Source: Microlunatus lacustris
GTDB taxonomy: Bacteria; Actinomycetota; Actinomycetes; Propionibacteriales; Propionibacteriaceae
DNA: 64,000 nucleotides
Assembly: GCA_039527025.1 (NCBI GenBank)
Contig: BAAAJN010000013.1
Span: forward strand, 36,737 to 100,736
Direction: 5' to 3'
Under the pieces are notes generated by a model. It searched no databases and was not told the origin of the DNA. It saw only the letters and a program-made list of their open reading frames with translations. The translations under genes and the position numbers were made by a program. Within the stretch, counting starts at the first letter, position 1. Each line of letters starts with the position of its first letter. Positions 23,431-31,712 of this stretch are shown here, in pieces.

Positions 23431-25017
23431 TTAGACCGGGTTGCCCATCGCGTCTACCCAGGCGGACCCGTTGCTGGTGATCGTTTTCCCGAGCGTTTCG
23501 TCAAAAATCATGGCGCCCTTACCGGCCGTAGCGGCAGCCGGTCGGTTCGCCGTGGTGAAGGACCCGGTCTGCAGAGCCGTCTTGGCGCGGATGTAGTTGA
23601 AGCGGTAGTTGGTCGCCCCACCAAGCGACGCCCCGCCGTCTGTCAAAGCGCCCACCGTGGATGCTCCGCCGAACAGGAAGAAGGCTCCGGTCCCCATGAG
23701 GTAGGAGATGGGCGCCGCCGTTCCGTCGCCGACGTAGATCCGACCGTTTACGGCGTCGACGTGGAGGCGATCAAAGAGCTCGTTGTGCCGCTTTCCCTTG
23801 AGCCCGGCCTGCCCACCCGTGAGGACGTAGGCGGTCGCCGGGTCATCTCCCGCGACAGTCCCCCCCGTCCGCAACACCGCCCATGCCGGCCCAGCAGCGG
23901 ATACCTGGTTCTCCATGATGACGGCTGGCTTGGTGGCGCTGCCGCCGTAGAAGGTGGCCTGGGTGTCGCTGATAACCCGGAACGGCTCGGCGCCGTCCTG
24001 GTTGACCTGAGTCAACTGGCCGGAGTTGAAGCCTCCGATGATCATGTTGGCTTTGGCGGACTTGCGGTTGAGGATGCGTCGGTGACTGTCGCCGCCGGTG
24101 TTCTCGAATCGAGCGCCCAGGAGGAGCATGCTCTGGGCGGCGTTGCGAATGTGCCACTCCACCACGTCCGGGGTTTCGACGCTGGTGCCGAGGAACGTCC
24201 AGCCGTTGACCACGTTCCAGCAGTCATCCCAGTCCATGTGCATGACCCCGGGAACCTGAACACCCTCATTGCTGTTGTGCGACATCCGCCCCAGGATCAG
24301 GATGTTCTGATTCGCCCAGCCCGAGTCGGCCTTGCTGGTGCCCTGATGCGGTGCGACGTGGAAGTTGACCTTGTTGTTGTCGAGGTGCAAGTACTGGAAG
24401 ATGCTGTGCTGAGTGCCCTGGATGTTGCCGCCGAACGGCTGAGCGTGGACCCGGAAGCCGGTTTCGAAGTTGCGGGCTCGGCCAACGGTGATGTGGCAGG
24501 AGTAGCAGTTGCTCGCTCGGACGCCGACCTGTCCGGCGACCTGACCCCAGCCAAGGCCGGTCTTAGCGGTGGCGATGACCTCGCCGACGCGGACTGTCTT
24601 GGAATGAAGCTGCGACGTCGGCGATCCGATCTGAAAGGCAACACTGCTCAACCCCGTGTACCTCAGTGCGGAACGGGTGAAGTCGACGTCGCCGGAAGCG
24701 GTCAGAGTCCCTGAAGTTCGGAACACTCCCGCGGCTTGAGCTGTGACGCCCTTGGCTCCTGCGTCGTCGAGCAGATCCTGAAGGGCGCTTGTCGAGTCGG
24801 CCACGCCAGTCGGGTCAGCGCCATAGTCAAGAGCGATCTTGTAGCCGAGTGACTGGCCGACACTGCTGCTGAATGACGGCAGCGCCTTCCACTGATCGAC
24901 ACCGTTGCCGATACGAGTCTCGCCTGTGTCGATGGCCACGACCGGCTGACCCTCTTCCGGCACTCGTGTCGAAGCCAGCAGGGCGGCGCGAGTGTTCCGT
25001 GCGAGTTTGATGGCCAC
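23431..25017 (-). CDS. Tail fibre/appendage protein with beta-helix domain
   Basis: 528 residues. The first 45 (ARNTRAALLASTRVPEEGQP, ETRIGNG) match the N-terminal repeat that attaches many phage tail appendages. From about residue 60, DYGADPTGVADSTSALQDLL is the start of a pectate-lyase-3-type right-handed beta-helix. The end (AMIFDETLGKTITSNGSAWV) is a typical fibre C-terminus. It probably contacts or depolymerises surface polysaccharide. No catalytic residues can be assigned with confidence. Confidence 0.75.
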   Translation of the reverse strand: MAIKLARNTRAALLASTRVPEEGQPVVAIDTGETRIGNGVDQWKALPSFSSSVGQSLGYKIALDYGADPTGVADSTSALQDLLDDAGAKGVTAQAAGVFRTSGTLTASGDVDFTRSALRYTGLSSVAFQIGSPTSQLHSKTVRVGEVIATAKTGLGWGQVAGQVGVRASNCYSCHITVGRARNFETGFRVHAQPFGGNIQGTQHSIFQYLHLDNNKVNFHVAPHQGTSKADSGWANQNILILGRMSHNSNEGVQVPGVMHMDWDDCWNVVNGWTFLGTSVETPDVVEWHIRNAAQSMLLLGARFENTGGDSHRRILNRKSAKANMIIGGFNSGQLTQVNQDGAEPFRVISDTQATFYGGSATKPAVIMENQVSAAGPAWAVLRTGGTVAGDDPATAYVLTGGQAGLKGKRHNELFDRLHVDAVNGRIYVGDGTAAPISYLMGTGAFFLFGGASTVGALTDGGASLGGATNYRFNYIRAKTALQTGSFTTANRPAAATAGKGAMIFDETLGKTITSNGSAWVDAMGNPV

Positions 25018-25018
25018 G

Positions 25019-26098
25019 TCAGAAGGTCCCGTCGTCGAGGTTGAGAGCTGGACCCGCGCCGGTTCCCTCGTCAGCGCTGGCCGTGGCCGTAGTGATGCTG
25101 GCGTCGTCGACTAGCACTTGGGTGACCGCAGCAGCGCTGCCGCTGGCGCCAACGAAACCCATGTGCCCGGCGGCCGTCCCGGCGTAGGTGGCGTCGATGT
25201 TCCAGCCGTCCGGCTCGGGGCTGCCGTCTGCCCACACCTTGACCCGATGACTGGTACCGACCGCCCGGACCCGCACCTGATACCAGGTGTCGGCGGCGAA
25301 GCTGAACGGGAACTGCGCCACCATCGACGAGGTGTAGCCCTGGTAGCGGCTGAGCTCAACGGTCGCCCACGAGGTGCTGAGCCCCAGCTGGAAGCAGGTG
25401 TCGGGGTCGAGGTCGGCCCGGGCGCTGCGGTAGACCCAGCGCAGATAGTGCTCGGTGGCGTCAAATCGGACCCGCCAGCGGGCATCGAAGTCCGCCCGCG
25501 GGGCGACGTTGGCCCGCTCGGCGATCCGGTCGGCGGGACTGTAGCCGCCGGCACTGCCGGACTGCAGCCGGCCAGCGTTGCCCTGGATGGTGGCTCCGCC
25601 GCCGACTCCCGGAGTGCGCTCCTGCGCCCAGGCGTTCGGCGACCACGGTGCGCCGTCAGCACCGGTGAAGGTGTCCCCGAGCAGCAGCCCGCCAGCAGGG
25701 GTAGCCAGGTCGCCGGTGACCGCGACCTGGGTCGGGGTCAGCCACAGCAGCCGCACCACCGCCCCGCGGCCTGCGGAGGTGCCAGGCGCCTCAGGGACAA
25801 ACGTCACCCCCGACGCGGCAAGGGTGAGGGCGCCGGCGCCGACCTGGACCAGGTCGACGCAGGTGCCAGCCTCGAGCGACGGCACGGTGACCGTCGTCGC
25901 AGCCGCAGCGCTGACCGGGATGGCCTCGGCCTGCATCTCCTGCGCCACGGTGAAGGCGCCCGTCCTGGTGTCGCCCACCACCTTCTTGTAGAGGCCGTTG
26001 AGCAGCAGCCCGGTGGCGTTGTGCTCGCCGGCGTGCTCGCCCGGCATGGCGGTCGGGCCGGGGGTCCGGTTGGTCGGCCGGTTCGGTGATGCGGGCAT
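25019..26098 (-). CDS. Tail appendage protein with jelly-roll (lectin-like) domain
   Basis: 359 residues from ATG 26098, which overlaps the upstream stop as TGATG. The N-terminal 150 residues hold a short beta-rich structural unit (LNGLYKKVVGDTRTGAFTV, VTVPSLEAGTCVDLVQVG). Residues about 155-345 look like a concanavalin/laminin-G-type jelly roll (LGDTFTGADGAPWSPN, TWYQVRVRAVGTSHRVKVWA). It probably binds carbohydrate on the host surface. No exact family was identified. Confidence 0.65.
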   Translation of the reverse strand: MPASPNRPTNRTPGPTAMPGEHAGEHNATGLLLNGLYKKVVGDTRTGAFTVAQEMQAEAIPVSAAAATTVTVPSLEAGTCVDLVQVGAGALTLAASGVTFVPEAPGTSAGRGAVVRLLWLTPTQVAVTGDLATPAGGLLLGDTFTGADGAPWSPNAWAQERTPGVGGGATIQGNAGRLQSGSAGGYSPADRIAERANVAPRADFDARWRVRFDATEHYLRWVYRSARADLDPDTCFQLGLSTSWATVELSRYQGYTSSMVAQFPFSFAADTWYQVRVRAVGTSHRVKVWADGSPEPDGWNIDATYAGTAAGHMGFVGASGSAAAVTQVLVDDASITTATASADEGTGAGPALNLDDGTF

Positions 26099-27906
26099 CA
26101 GCCACCCCACCCGTTCGGGAACGGTGCACGGTAGGCCGCGGCGGCGTTCGGGCTGTAGCCGTTGCTGAGCGTGTGCCGCAAGCTGGCGGGAGCGCCCTCG
26201 TCGTCGTAGGTGACCTCGTAGGCGATGTAGTCCTTGTTCGCCATCAGCCACTGGAACATCCGCCTGACGTACCAGGGGTTGTCCCCACCGCCCACGCGCT
26301 GGCCGTTCTGGTCGTAGCAGATGCCCCACTCCTCGACCGCCATCAGCTTTCCGCGCTGCTTGACGAACGCGAGGACGTCCTCGAGGCCCGGGTTCTTCCC
26401 GACCGTGTTGGCGCGCCACGAGGCCTCGTCAACCTGCTTCGTCCAGGCGTCGTAGGTGTCGAGGCCGACCACGTCGGTGACGTCATCGCCGGGGTAGCCG
26501 CGGGTCCACGAGTAGCCGCTGTTGTAGCTCTGCGGCCCCTTGTTGAGGTTCCAGCTCCACCGCACGTTGGTGAGGCCGGCCGCGCGGGACCTCTGCACGA
26601 ACCGCTTGAATCCAGCGGCGTACTGCTCCGGGGAAGACCGGTCCCAGCCCCAGTAGTACCAGTTGCCGTTGCATTCCCAGCCGAGCCGGATGATCACCCG
26701 GTCGGTGTTCCAGCCTGCGCCGATGATCTTCTGCGCCCAGCTGGCGATCTTGCCGTCGTAGGCGCCGGCGTTCAGGCTCTGCATCGTCTCCCCTTCCGCG
26801 AACGGGGAGATGCAGATGACTCGGAGGTCGCCGCCGCGGGTTGTGGGAGCCCACCCGGAGGTGGCGCCCATGTTGTCCCACGTCTTCCACTGGAAGGCCA
26901 TGGCGCCGTCCACCGGCCGCCGCCGCCAGTTCTCGAACTGGGTGCGCTTCGCATCGTTGCCGGCGAAGATGAGCGAGTTCCAGGGGAGCCCCGACCTTCC
27001 GACCATCGGAACCCGGCGAGCCGAGGCGGCCTGCGGGGTGAGGGTGAGCGTCTTCTCCGGGCTGTTCAGGCTCTCGGGGAGCGGCTTCACTCGGAAGGTG
27101 TGCGGCTGGCCGTTCGTCAGGTTCGCGAAGGTGCGGGTCAGCGTGGACGCGGAAACCTCGACCGGCGTGGAGGTCGTTGCGCCGACGGTGTAGCTGAGCC
27201 GGTAGCCGGTCGCGTCCTGAACGGCGCGCCAGTTGATCGTGGCCGAGCCGGGCGACGTCGTGCCGGTGACAGTGGTCTCGGTGACCGGCGCAGCGGACGG
27301 CGTTCTCTTCACCGTCGTCGGCACGCCGCTCGGCAGCGGCTGCACAGTGATCGTGTACTCCTGGCCGTTGACCAGCTTGTCGAAGGCGTGACTGCGGACC
27401 GCGGCGCCTACCTCCGTCGACCAGGCGCCGAAGCCTGAAGCGTCGGTGCCGTTGCGGCCCACAGTGAATCCCGTCACCGCAGCGGTGCCGGTGTAGGTCC
27501 AGGTCGCGGTGATCTTGCCGTCGTCCGCGATCGCCGTCAGGGTGACGGCCGGCTGCGGCTCAGGGTCCGGCTCCGGCTCGGGTGCGGTGCCGACCGGGGT
27601 GGCGGTGACGGTGACCGCTTTGCCGTCCGGCAGCGGCTGCACGGTGAAGGTGTAGGGGGTGCCGTTGGTCAGCTTGTCGAAGGTGAGGCTGAACGTGCCG
27701 GCCGGGACCTCCGTCGACCACGGGCCGGCGCCACCGGTGTCGGTGCCGTTGCGGCCTACCCGGTAGGCGGTGGCGCTCGGGACGTCGGTCCACTGCACCA
27801 GCACCGCCCCGGCCTTCGGCTCGGCGGTGGCGGTGAGGATGGCTGGTGGCTTGATGCCGCCCCATGAGGTGCCGTCCCAGAGGAGCTCGGGGATGAAGGT
27901 GCCCAT
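26098..27906 (-). CDS. Tail-associated glycoside hydrolase: three FnIII domains plus GH26-like catalytic domain
   Basis: 602 residues. Three fibronectin type III modules span about 22-104, 120-202 and 207-291, the first two joined by a PEPEPDPEPQP linker. Residues 298-590 form a TIM-barrel resembling GH26 beta-mannanases: acid/base E411 in RLGWECNGNWYYWG, conserved VVGLDTYD, and nucleophile E526 in MAVEEWGI. It probably hydrolyses a mannan-like or other beta-linked polymer on the host envelope during adsorption. It is translationally coupled to the jelly-roll protein. No signal peptide is present, as expected for a virion part. Confidence 0.8.
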   Translation of the reverse strand: MGTFIPELLWDGTSWGGIKPPAILTATAEPKAGAVLVQWTDVPSATAYRVGRNGTDTGGAGPWSTEVPAGTFSLTFDKLTNGTPYTFTVQPLPDGKAVTVTATPVGTAPEPEPDPEPQPAVTLTAIADDGKITATWTYTGTAAVTGFTVGRNGTDASGFGAWSTEVGAAVRSHAFDKLVNGQEYTITVQPLPSGVPTTVKRTPSAAPVTETTVTGTTSPGSATINWRAVQDATGYRLSYTVGATTSTPVEVSASTLTRTFANLTNGQPHTFRVKPLPESLNSPEKTLTLTPQAASARRVPMVGRSGLPWNSLIFAGNDAKRTQFENWRRRPVDGAMAFQWKTWDNMGATSGWAPTTRGGDLRVICISPFAEGETMQSLNAGAYDGKIASWAQKIIGAGWNTDRVIIRLGWECNGNWYYWGWDRSSPEQYAAGFKRFVQRSRAAGLTNVRWSWNLNKGPQSYNSGYSWTRGYPGDDVTDVVGLDTYDAWTKQVDEASWRANTVGKNPGLEDVLAFVKQRGKLMAVEEWGICYDQNGQRVGGGDNPWYVRRMFQWLMANKDYIAYEVTYDDEGAPASLRHTLSNGYSPNAAAAYRAPFPNGWGG

Positions 27907-27922
27907 GTCGTGTCAGCTCCTC

Positions 27923-28573
27923 TCAGAAGCCGTCGGTGATGGCGGGCGGGCCGCCGGTGTTTCCCGGGAGGTACGGCGAGCGGAGGTTCGGCGCCCAGCC
28001 GTCGCCGTACTTCTGGTCCGGGTCTGCGGGCGGGGGGGCGGCCGGGTCGTAGGTGGAGATGAACCGGACACCGGGCAGGTCGTCGGGGTTCCGCTTGTCC
28101 CAGCCGGCCGCCGCGCCGTTGCCGCCCGGGTTCCAGCGCACGACCTTCTGCACGGTGCGGGAGTCGATGCTTACCGCTCCACCTCCATCGGCGAGGAGCT
28201 GCCGGATCTCTGCCAGCGCCGTCTCAGCCGCGTCCCGGGCGGCCCGTGACTCGGCAACGGCGTCCGCGGCATCCTGAGCCAGCCCGGCGACTTCGCGGGC
28301 ATCCACGGCCACGATCAGGTCGCCGAAGCGGACGAAGCCGTTCGGCTCGGCCTGCTCCGCGAGCCACTGCGCCTGGCCGAAGGGGCCCGACTTGATCTCG
28401 TCGAGCTGCCCGCCGTTGAAGTCGTAGATCGGAAGTGGGTTGCTCTGCGCCTCGGCGTCGGGCTGGGTCTGGTACATCTTGCCGTCCGTGGCGTTCTGCA
28501 GCACCAGGTCGGCAGCACCACCAGCGGGGTCAGGTTGCACGATCGCCATCGGTCCGTAGGAGTAGCGGGGCAC
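27923..28573 (-). CDS. Tail/baseplate protein with collagen-free coiled-coil middle
   Basis: 216 residues from a GTG at 28573, 2 bp after the preceding stop. The N-terminal part (RYSYGPMAIVQPDPAGGAAD) is a structural motif of actinophage minor tail proteins. The middle (about 95-140, AQDAADAVAESRAARDAAET) is a helical coiled coil, and the C-terminus is Pro-rich and lists aromatic residues. No enzyme motif. Probably a trimeric connector to the tail appendages. Confidence 0.6.
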   Translation of the reverse strand: MPRYSYGPMAIVQPDPAGGAADLVLQNATDGKMYQTQPDAEAQSNPLPIYDFNGGQLDEIKSGPFGQAQWLAEQAEPNGFVRFGDLIVAVDAREVAGLAQDAADAVAESRAARDAAETALAEIRQLLADGGGAVSIDSRTVQKVVRWNPGGNGAAAGWDKRNPDDLPGVRFISTYDPAAPPPADPDQKYGDGWAPNLRSPYLPGNTGGPPAITDGF

Positions 28574-28575
28574 GG

Positions 28576-29586
28576 TCAGACCTCCCGGTTGAAGCGGATG
28601 AACATGCGCATGGACATGCTGTTGGCGGTGGGCCAGTTCGCCATCGGAACCCCGGCCGTGCCGGACTCGATGGTGAGAGCGCCGTCTGCGGCGAAGATGC
28701 CGTCGAAGCGGTACCAAGCGCCGCTCGACGACCGGTACTGCCCGTTGACAGGAATGAACGTGTTGGGCCGGTGAGGCGCGGTGATGGTGGCGACAGGGAT
28801 GTCTGGGCTGAAGTTCCCAAGCGAGTTCGGAGTCACGGTGGGACCGTTGCGGCGGAGTCGGATGTCGAGCTGGACGTCACCGGTGGTTGGGTTGTGACCG
28901 CCGCGGATGTTCATCCCGGTCCCGGTGAAGGTGGAGCTGCTGGCCAACACCGCCGACTGGGTGGCCCACTGCCATCCGCTGCCTGGAGGCAGCCAGCTGG
29001 CGACGCCGGAGCTGTTCGAGCCGCAGCGGTACCGGACGCCGGCAGCGCCCACGAGCGCCTCCATGCCGTACAGCACCGGGTCGGCGGCGGGGAGTGCGGC
29101 GAGAGAGGGCGCCCATAGCGTCTTGTGGGCGGAGAGGCGGCGGTCCTGCACCGAGGAGACAGGAAGGGCGTTGACGCCGAAGGTGACCTGCACCATCGCC
29201 AGGAGCACGTCGAAGACGTCGCCGGGGTCGCGGCGCAGGCCGGCGGGTAGGACGTTGGGCGCGCTGGCGGCGGCGACGCCGATGACCTTGGTGACGACCG
29301 CGGTGGCGGTGTTCCAGTCGATCCGGACGACTACGGCGTCCCATCGGGACTGACCGCTGGTGGAGACGGCGTCGAAGGTGACTGTCTTGGCGTCGAAGGT
29401 CGCGCGCACCCCGTGCGCCCAGATGGTGCCGGCGGCGATGTTGACGGTGCGGGTGCTCGAGCTGGCTGTGATGGCGAGGTCGGTGCGGCGACGGACGACT
29501 GGTGTGCTGTTGCCCTGGAACGGTGACCGGAGCGCGTCTTCGATCTGGTCCACGCTGCCGGCGAAACCGGAGACGAAGTCGGCCAC
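28576..29586 (-). CDS. Minor tail protein
   Basis: 336 residues. The N-terminal two thirds (SVDQIEDALRSPFQGNSTP to HKTLWAPSLAALP) are beta-rich and of the type found directly after Gp37-like baseplate proteins in siphoviruses. The C-terminal 130 residues form a beta-sandwich with putative receptor-binding character (NTFIPVNGQYRSSSGAWYRF). The role is by position and composition only. Confidence 0.6.
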   Translation of the reverse strand: MADFVSGFAGSVDQIEDALRSPFQGNSTPVVRRRTDLAITASSSTRTVNIAAGTIWAHGVRATFDAKTVTFDAVSTSGQSRWDAVVVRIDWNTATAVVTKVIGVAAASAPNVLPAGLRRDPGDVFDVLLAMVQVTFGVNALPVSSVQDRRLSAHKTLWAPSLAALPAADPVLYGMEALVGAAGVRYRCGSNSSGVASWLPPGSGWQWATQSAVLASSSTFTGTGMNIRGGHNPTTGDVQLDIRLRRNGPTVTPNSLGNFSPDIPVATITAPHRPNTFIPVNGQYRSSSGAWYRFDGIFAADGALTIESGTAGVPMANWPTANSMSMRMFIRFNREV

Positions 29587-29595
29587 AGAGGGCTC

Positions 29596-30714
29596 CTAAC
29601 GGGTTCGGAGGTCGCGGATGCCGCGGACCAGCTCGTCGAGCGTGGTGGCGATCATGGCGTCGGGGTTGTCGGTGTCCCCGACGGAGAACTTGGCGGTGTA
29701 GCCCTCGTCGCGGGTGACGGAGAGTTCCGGCTCACGCACCACCTCGTTGATGGGCCGGATGCCGGGACCGAGGATCACGGAGACCTGGTCGCCGCGGTGG
29801 ATCCCGTCGGCGCCGCCGTAACGGAAGATCGACGTTTCGTCGAGGGTGATCGTGGCGCCGTACTTCTCGCCGGCTTCGTCGACGGCCGCCTTGCCCTTGG
29901 CGATGATCGTGTCGGTGTTCACCTCGTCGCCGGCGTCGGTGACGATCTCCATCGGGTCCCAGTGCTGCTCGCGGGCGGTGTCGACGTAGAGCTTGAACTC
30001 CCGGGAGGTGCCGGTGTTGGGGCCGCCGATGATGGCGCGGGTCGCCGACGGCGGGGTGTAGGCCAGCGAGTAGTCCTGCACGACTCCGCCGTCCTCGGTG
30101 AGGTCGATCGGGAACAGTCGCTGCTCGTAGCAGTCGACGACAAGGCCGGCGCCGACCTGGCGGACGGTGAAGCCGATGCCGGAGCCTTCGAGGACGGGCA
30201 GCAGCTTGTCGGCCAGCGGGACCATGCGGACGGCTGCTGTGATGTTGCTGCCGCGGTTCAGGTTGGGCGCCACGCTGATGGGTCGCCCCCAGCGTCCGAT
30301 GTTCGCGCTGATGAAGCCTTTGAGCACCGACTCGGCGTTGCCGGTCCGGACGTCTTCCTTGCTGGTCTGGTTGTCGGCGGGCTGGCCGGGGCTGGGGTAG
30401 CCGAGCAGGTTCCACAGGATCCGCTCGTCACCTTCTGCGGTGAGCGTGATGGTGCCCTCAGCGTCGGGCCCTGTCCCGGTCCAGGGGCGGATGGGGCCGG
30501 AGAAGACTTGCTCGCCGTCCTCTTCGTTGACGACGGTGATCCGTGCACCGCGTTCGGTGAGCTCGGGGAGGAAGCGGTAGTCGATGGGCACGTCGAGGTC
30601 GACGGTGGGGATGAGGAGGTGGCGCGGGTTGACCTTGAGCCGGTCGAGGTCCTCGAGCCACGCGGTCCGGGTGAAGGTCTTGTCGTAGAGGGTGACGAGG
30701 AGCGGGCTGTCCAT
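29596..30714 (-). CDS. Siphovirus ReqiPepy6 Gp37-like tail protein
   Basis: 372 residues with the features of the Gp37-like baseplate family: an early RTAWLEDLDRLKVNPRHLL segment, a middle around GYPSPGQPADNQTSKEDVRT, and GIGFTVRQVGAGLVVDCYE followed by TPPSATRAIIGG. In gram-positive siphoviruses it occupies the tail-associated-lysin/hub position after Dit. Here it carries no visible lysin domain. The wall-degrading domains sit in the tape measure protein instead. It overlaps the Dit-like stop by 1 nt. Confidence 0.75.
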   Translation of the reverse strand: MDSPLLVTLYDKTFTRTAWLEDLDRLKVNPRHLLIPTVDLDVPIDYRFLPELTERGARITVVNEEDGEQVFSGPIRPWTGTGPDAEGTITLTAEGDERILWNLLGYPSPGQPADNQTSKEDVRTGNAESVLKGFISANIGRWGRPISVAPNLNRGSNITAAVRMVPLADKLLPVLEGSGIGFTVRQVGAGLVVDCYEQRLFPIDLTEDGGVVQDYSLAYTPPSATRAIIGGPNTGTSREFKLYVDTAREQHWDPMEIVTDAGDEVNTDTIIAKGKAAVDEAGEKYGATITLDETSIFRYGGADGIHRGDQVSVILGPGIRPINEVVREPELSVTRDEGYTAKFSVGDTDNPDAMIATTLDELVRGIRDLRTR

Positions 30715-31712
30715 CAGCGGGCCATGTAGTAGAGCGGGATCAGCTGCATGTCGACTCGGCCGGCGCCGTCCATGGCGATGGAGAGAGGCACGGACTGGCC
30801 TGGCGGGACTTCGCCGAAGCGGGTGGACGCGCCGAGGTCACGGGTCCGGTTGACGCCCACCCCGGGCATCGGGATGCCGGTGCCGAACATGGCCCGCCGG
30901 TCGGTGCGGGCGGTGTCGATACGCAGCCACTCACCGGCCTGCAGCCCGAAGGGGACGCTGATGAGCCGGTCACCCACCCCCAGCTGCACCGTGGTGCACG
31001 GGCCTGTGATGGTCCAGATCGGCAGCCCCGCCACGTCGCCGGGGTTGCTGATTCGGGCGGTGGCCATGGACCGGCCGGGGGTGGTCACGAAGGGTGGTCC
31101 GAGGCCGGGCTGGTCGACCGGTCCGCCGCCGTAGTAGTTGACCAGGCCACCCGACTGGTCCCAGAACCTGGTGATCGGTGGCCCAGCCCAGTGCGGCTGC
31201 TCGGCCTTCATCGTGATGCCGTACTCCGCCCAGCCCATCAGCTCGGGCGCGATGTCCTCGGCTGGGTCGCCGTCGTTCTCGAACCGCAACGTCAGGTTTC
31301 GGGTCTCGCCCTCAGTGGAGCCGTCGCCTGGCTGGGTGACCGACCAGACGCCGGTGCGGTCGGGACGCATCGTCGACCAGAAGGACCGGTTGTAGTCGAT
31401 CCACGCTTGTGAGCCGGCGTGGGCGTAGATCTCGAGCGGCCAGAAGACGTCGCGCTCGTCGGTGGTGAAGCCGCGCCACAGGGAGCCGGCGACCGACGCG
31501 GACTTCCGCCGGTGATGCTGGATGGGCGGCATGTTCATGCCGCGCACGCCGGGCATCAGGAAGATTCCCGAGAGCGATCTGCCGCGGTCGTTGCCGGTGA
31601 GGTCCCAGGACAGGTCGCCGCTGGTCCACCGGTGGGTGCAGGACGTCCAGGGGTCGACCCACAGCGGCGGCAGGTCAACAGGCCCGGGGGCGCTGGCAAG
31701 CAGGACCGTCAT
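30714..31712 (-). CDS. Distal tail (Dit)-like protein
   Basis: 332 residues. It follows the tape measure gene and precedes the Gp37-like gene, the canonical place of Dit, which forms the hub joining tail tube and baseplate. Motifs such as KSASVAGSLWRGFTTDERDV and NLTLRFENDGDPAED fit actinophage phage-tail-family proteins. The C-terminal beta-rich half (WTITGPCTTVQLGVGDRLIS) resembles a carbohydrate-binding galectin-like domain. It overlaps the tape measure stop by 1 nt. Confidence 0.7.
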   Translation of the reverse strand: MTVLLASAPGPVDLPPLWVDPWTSCTHRWTSGDLSWDLTGNDRGRSLSGIFLMPGVRGMNMPPIQHHRRKSASVAGSLWRGFTTDERDVFWPLEIYAHAGSQAWIDYNRSFWSTMRPDRTGVWSVTQPGDGSTEGETRNLTLRFENDGDPAEDIAPELMGWAEYGITMKAEQPHWAGPPITRFWDQSGGLVNYYGGGPVDQPGLGPPFVTTPGRSMATARISNPGDVAGLPIWTITGPCTTVQLGVGDRLISVPFGLQAGEWLRIDTARTDRRAMFGTGIPMPGVGVNRTRDLGASTRFGEVPPGQSVPLSIAMDGAGRVDMQLIPLYYMAR

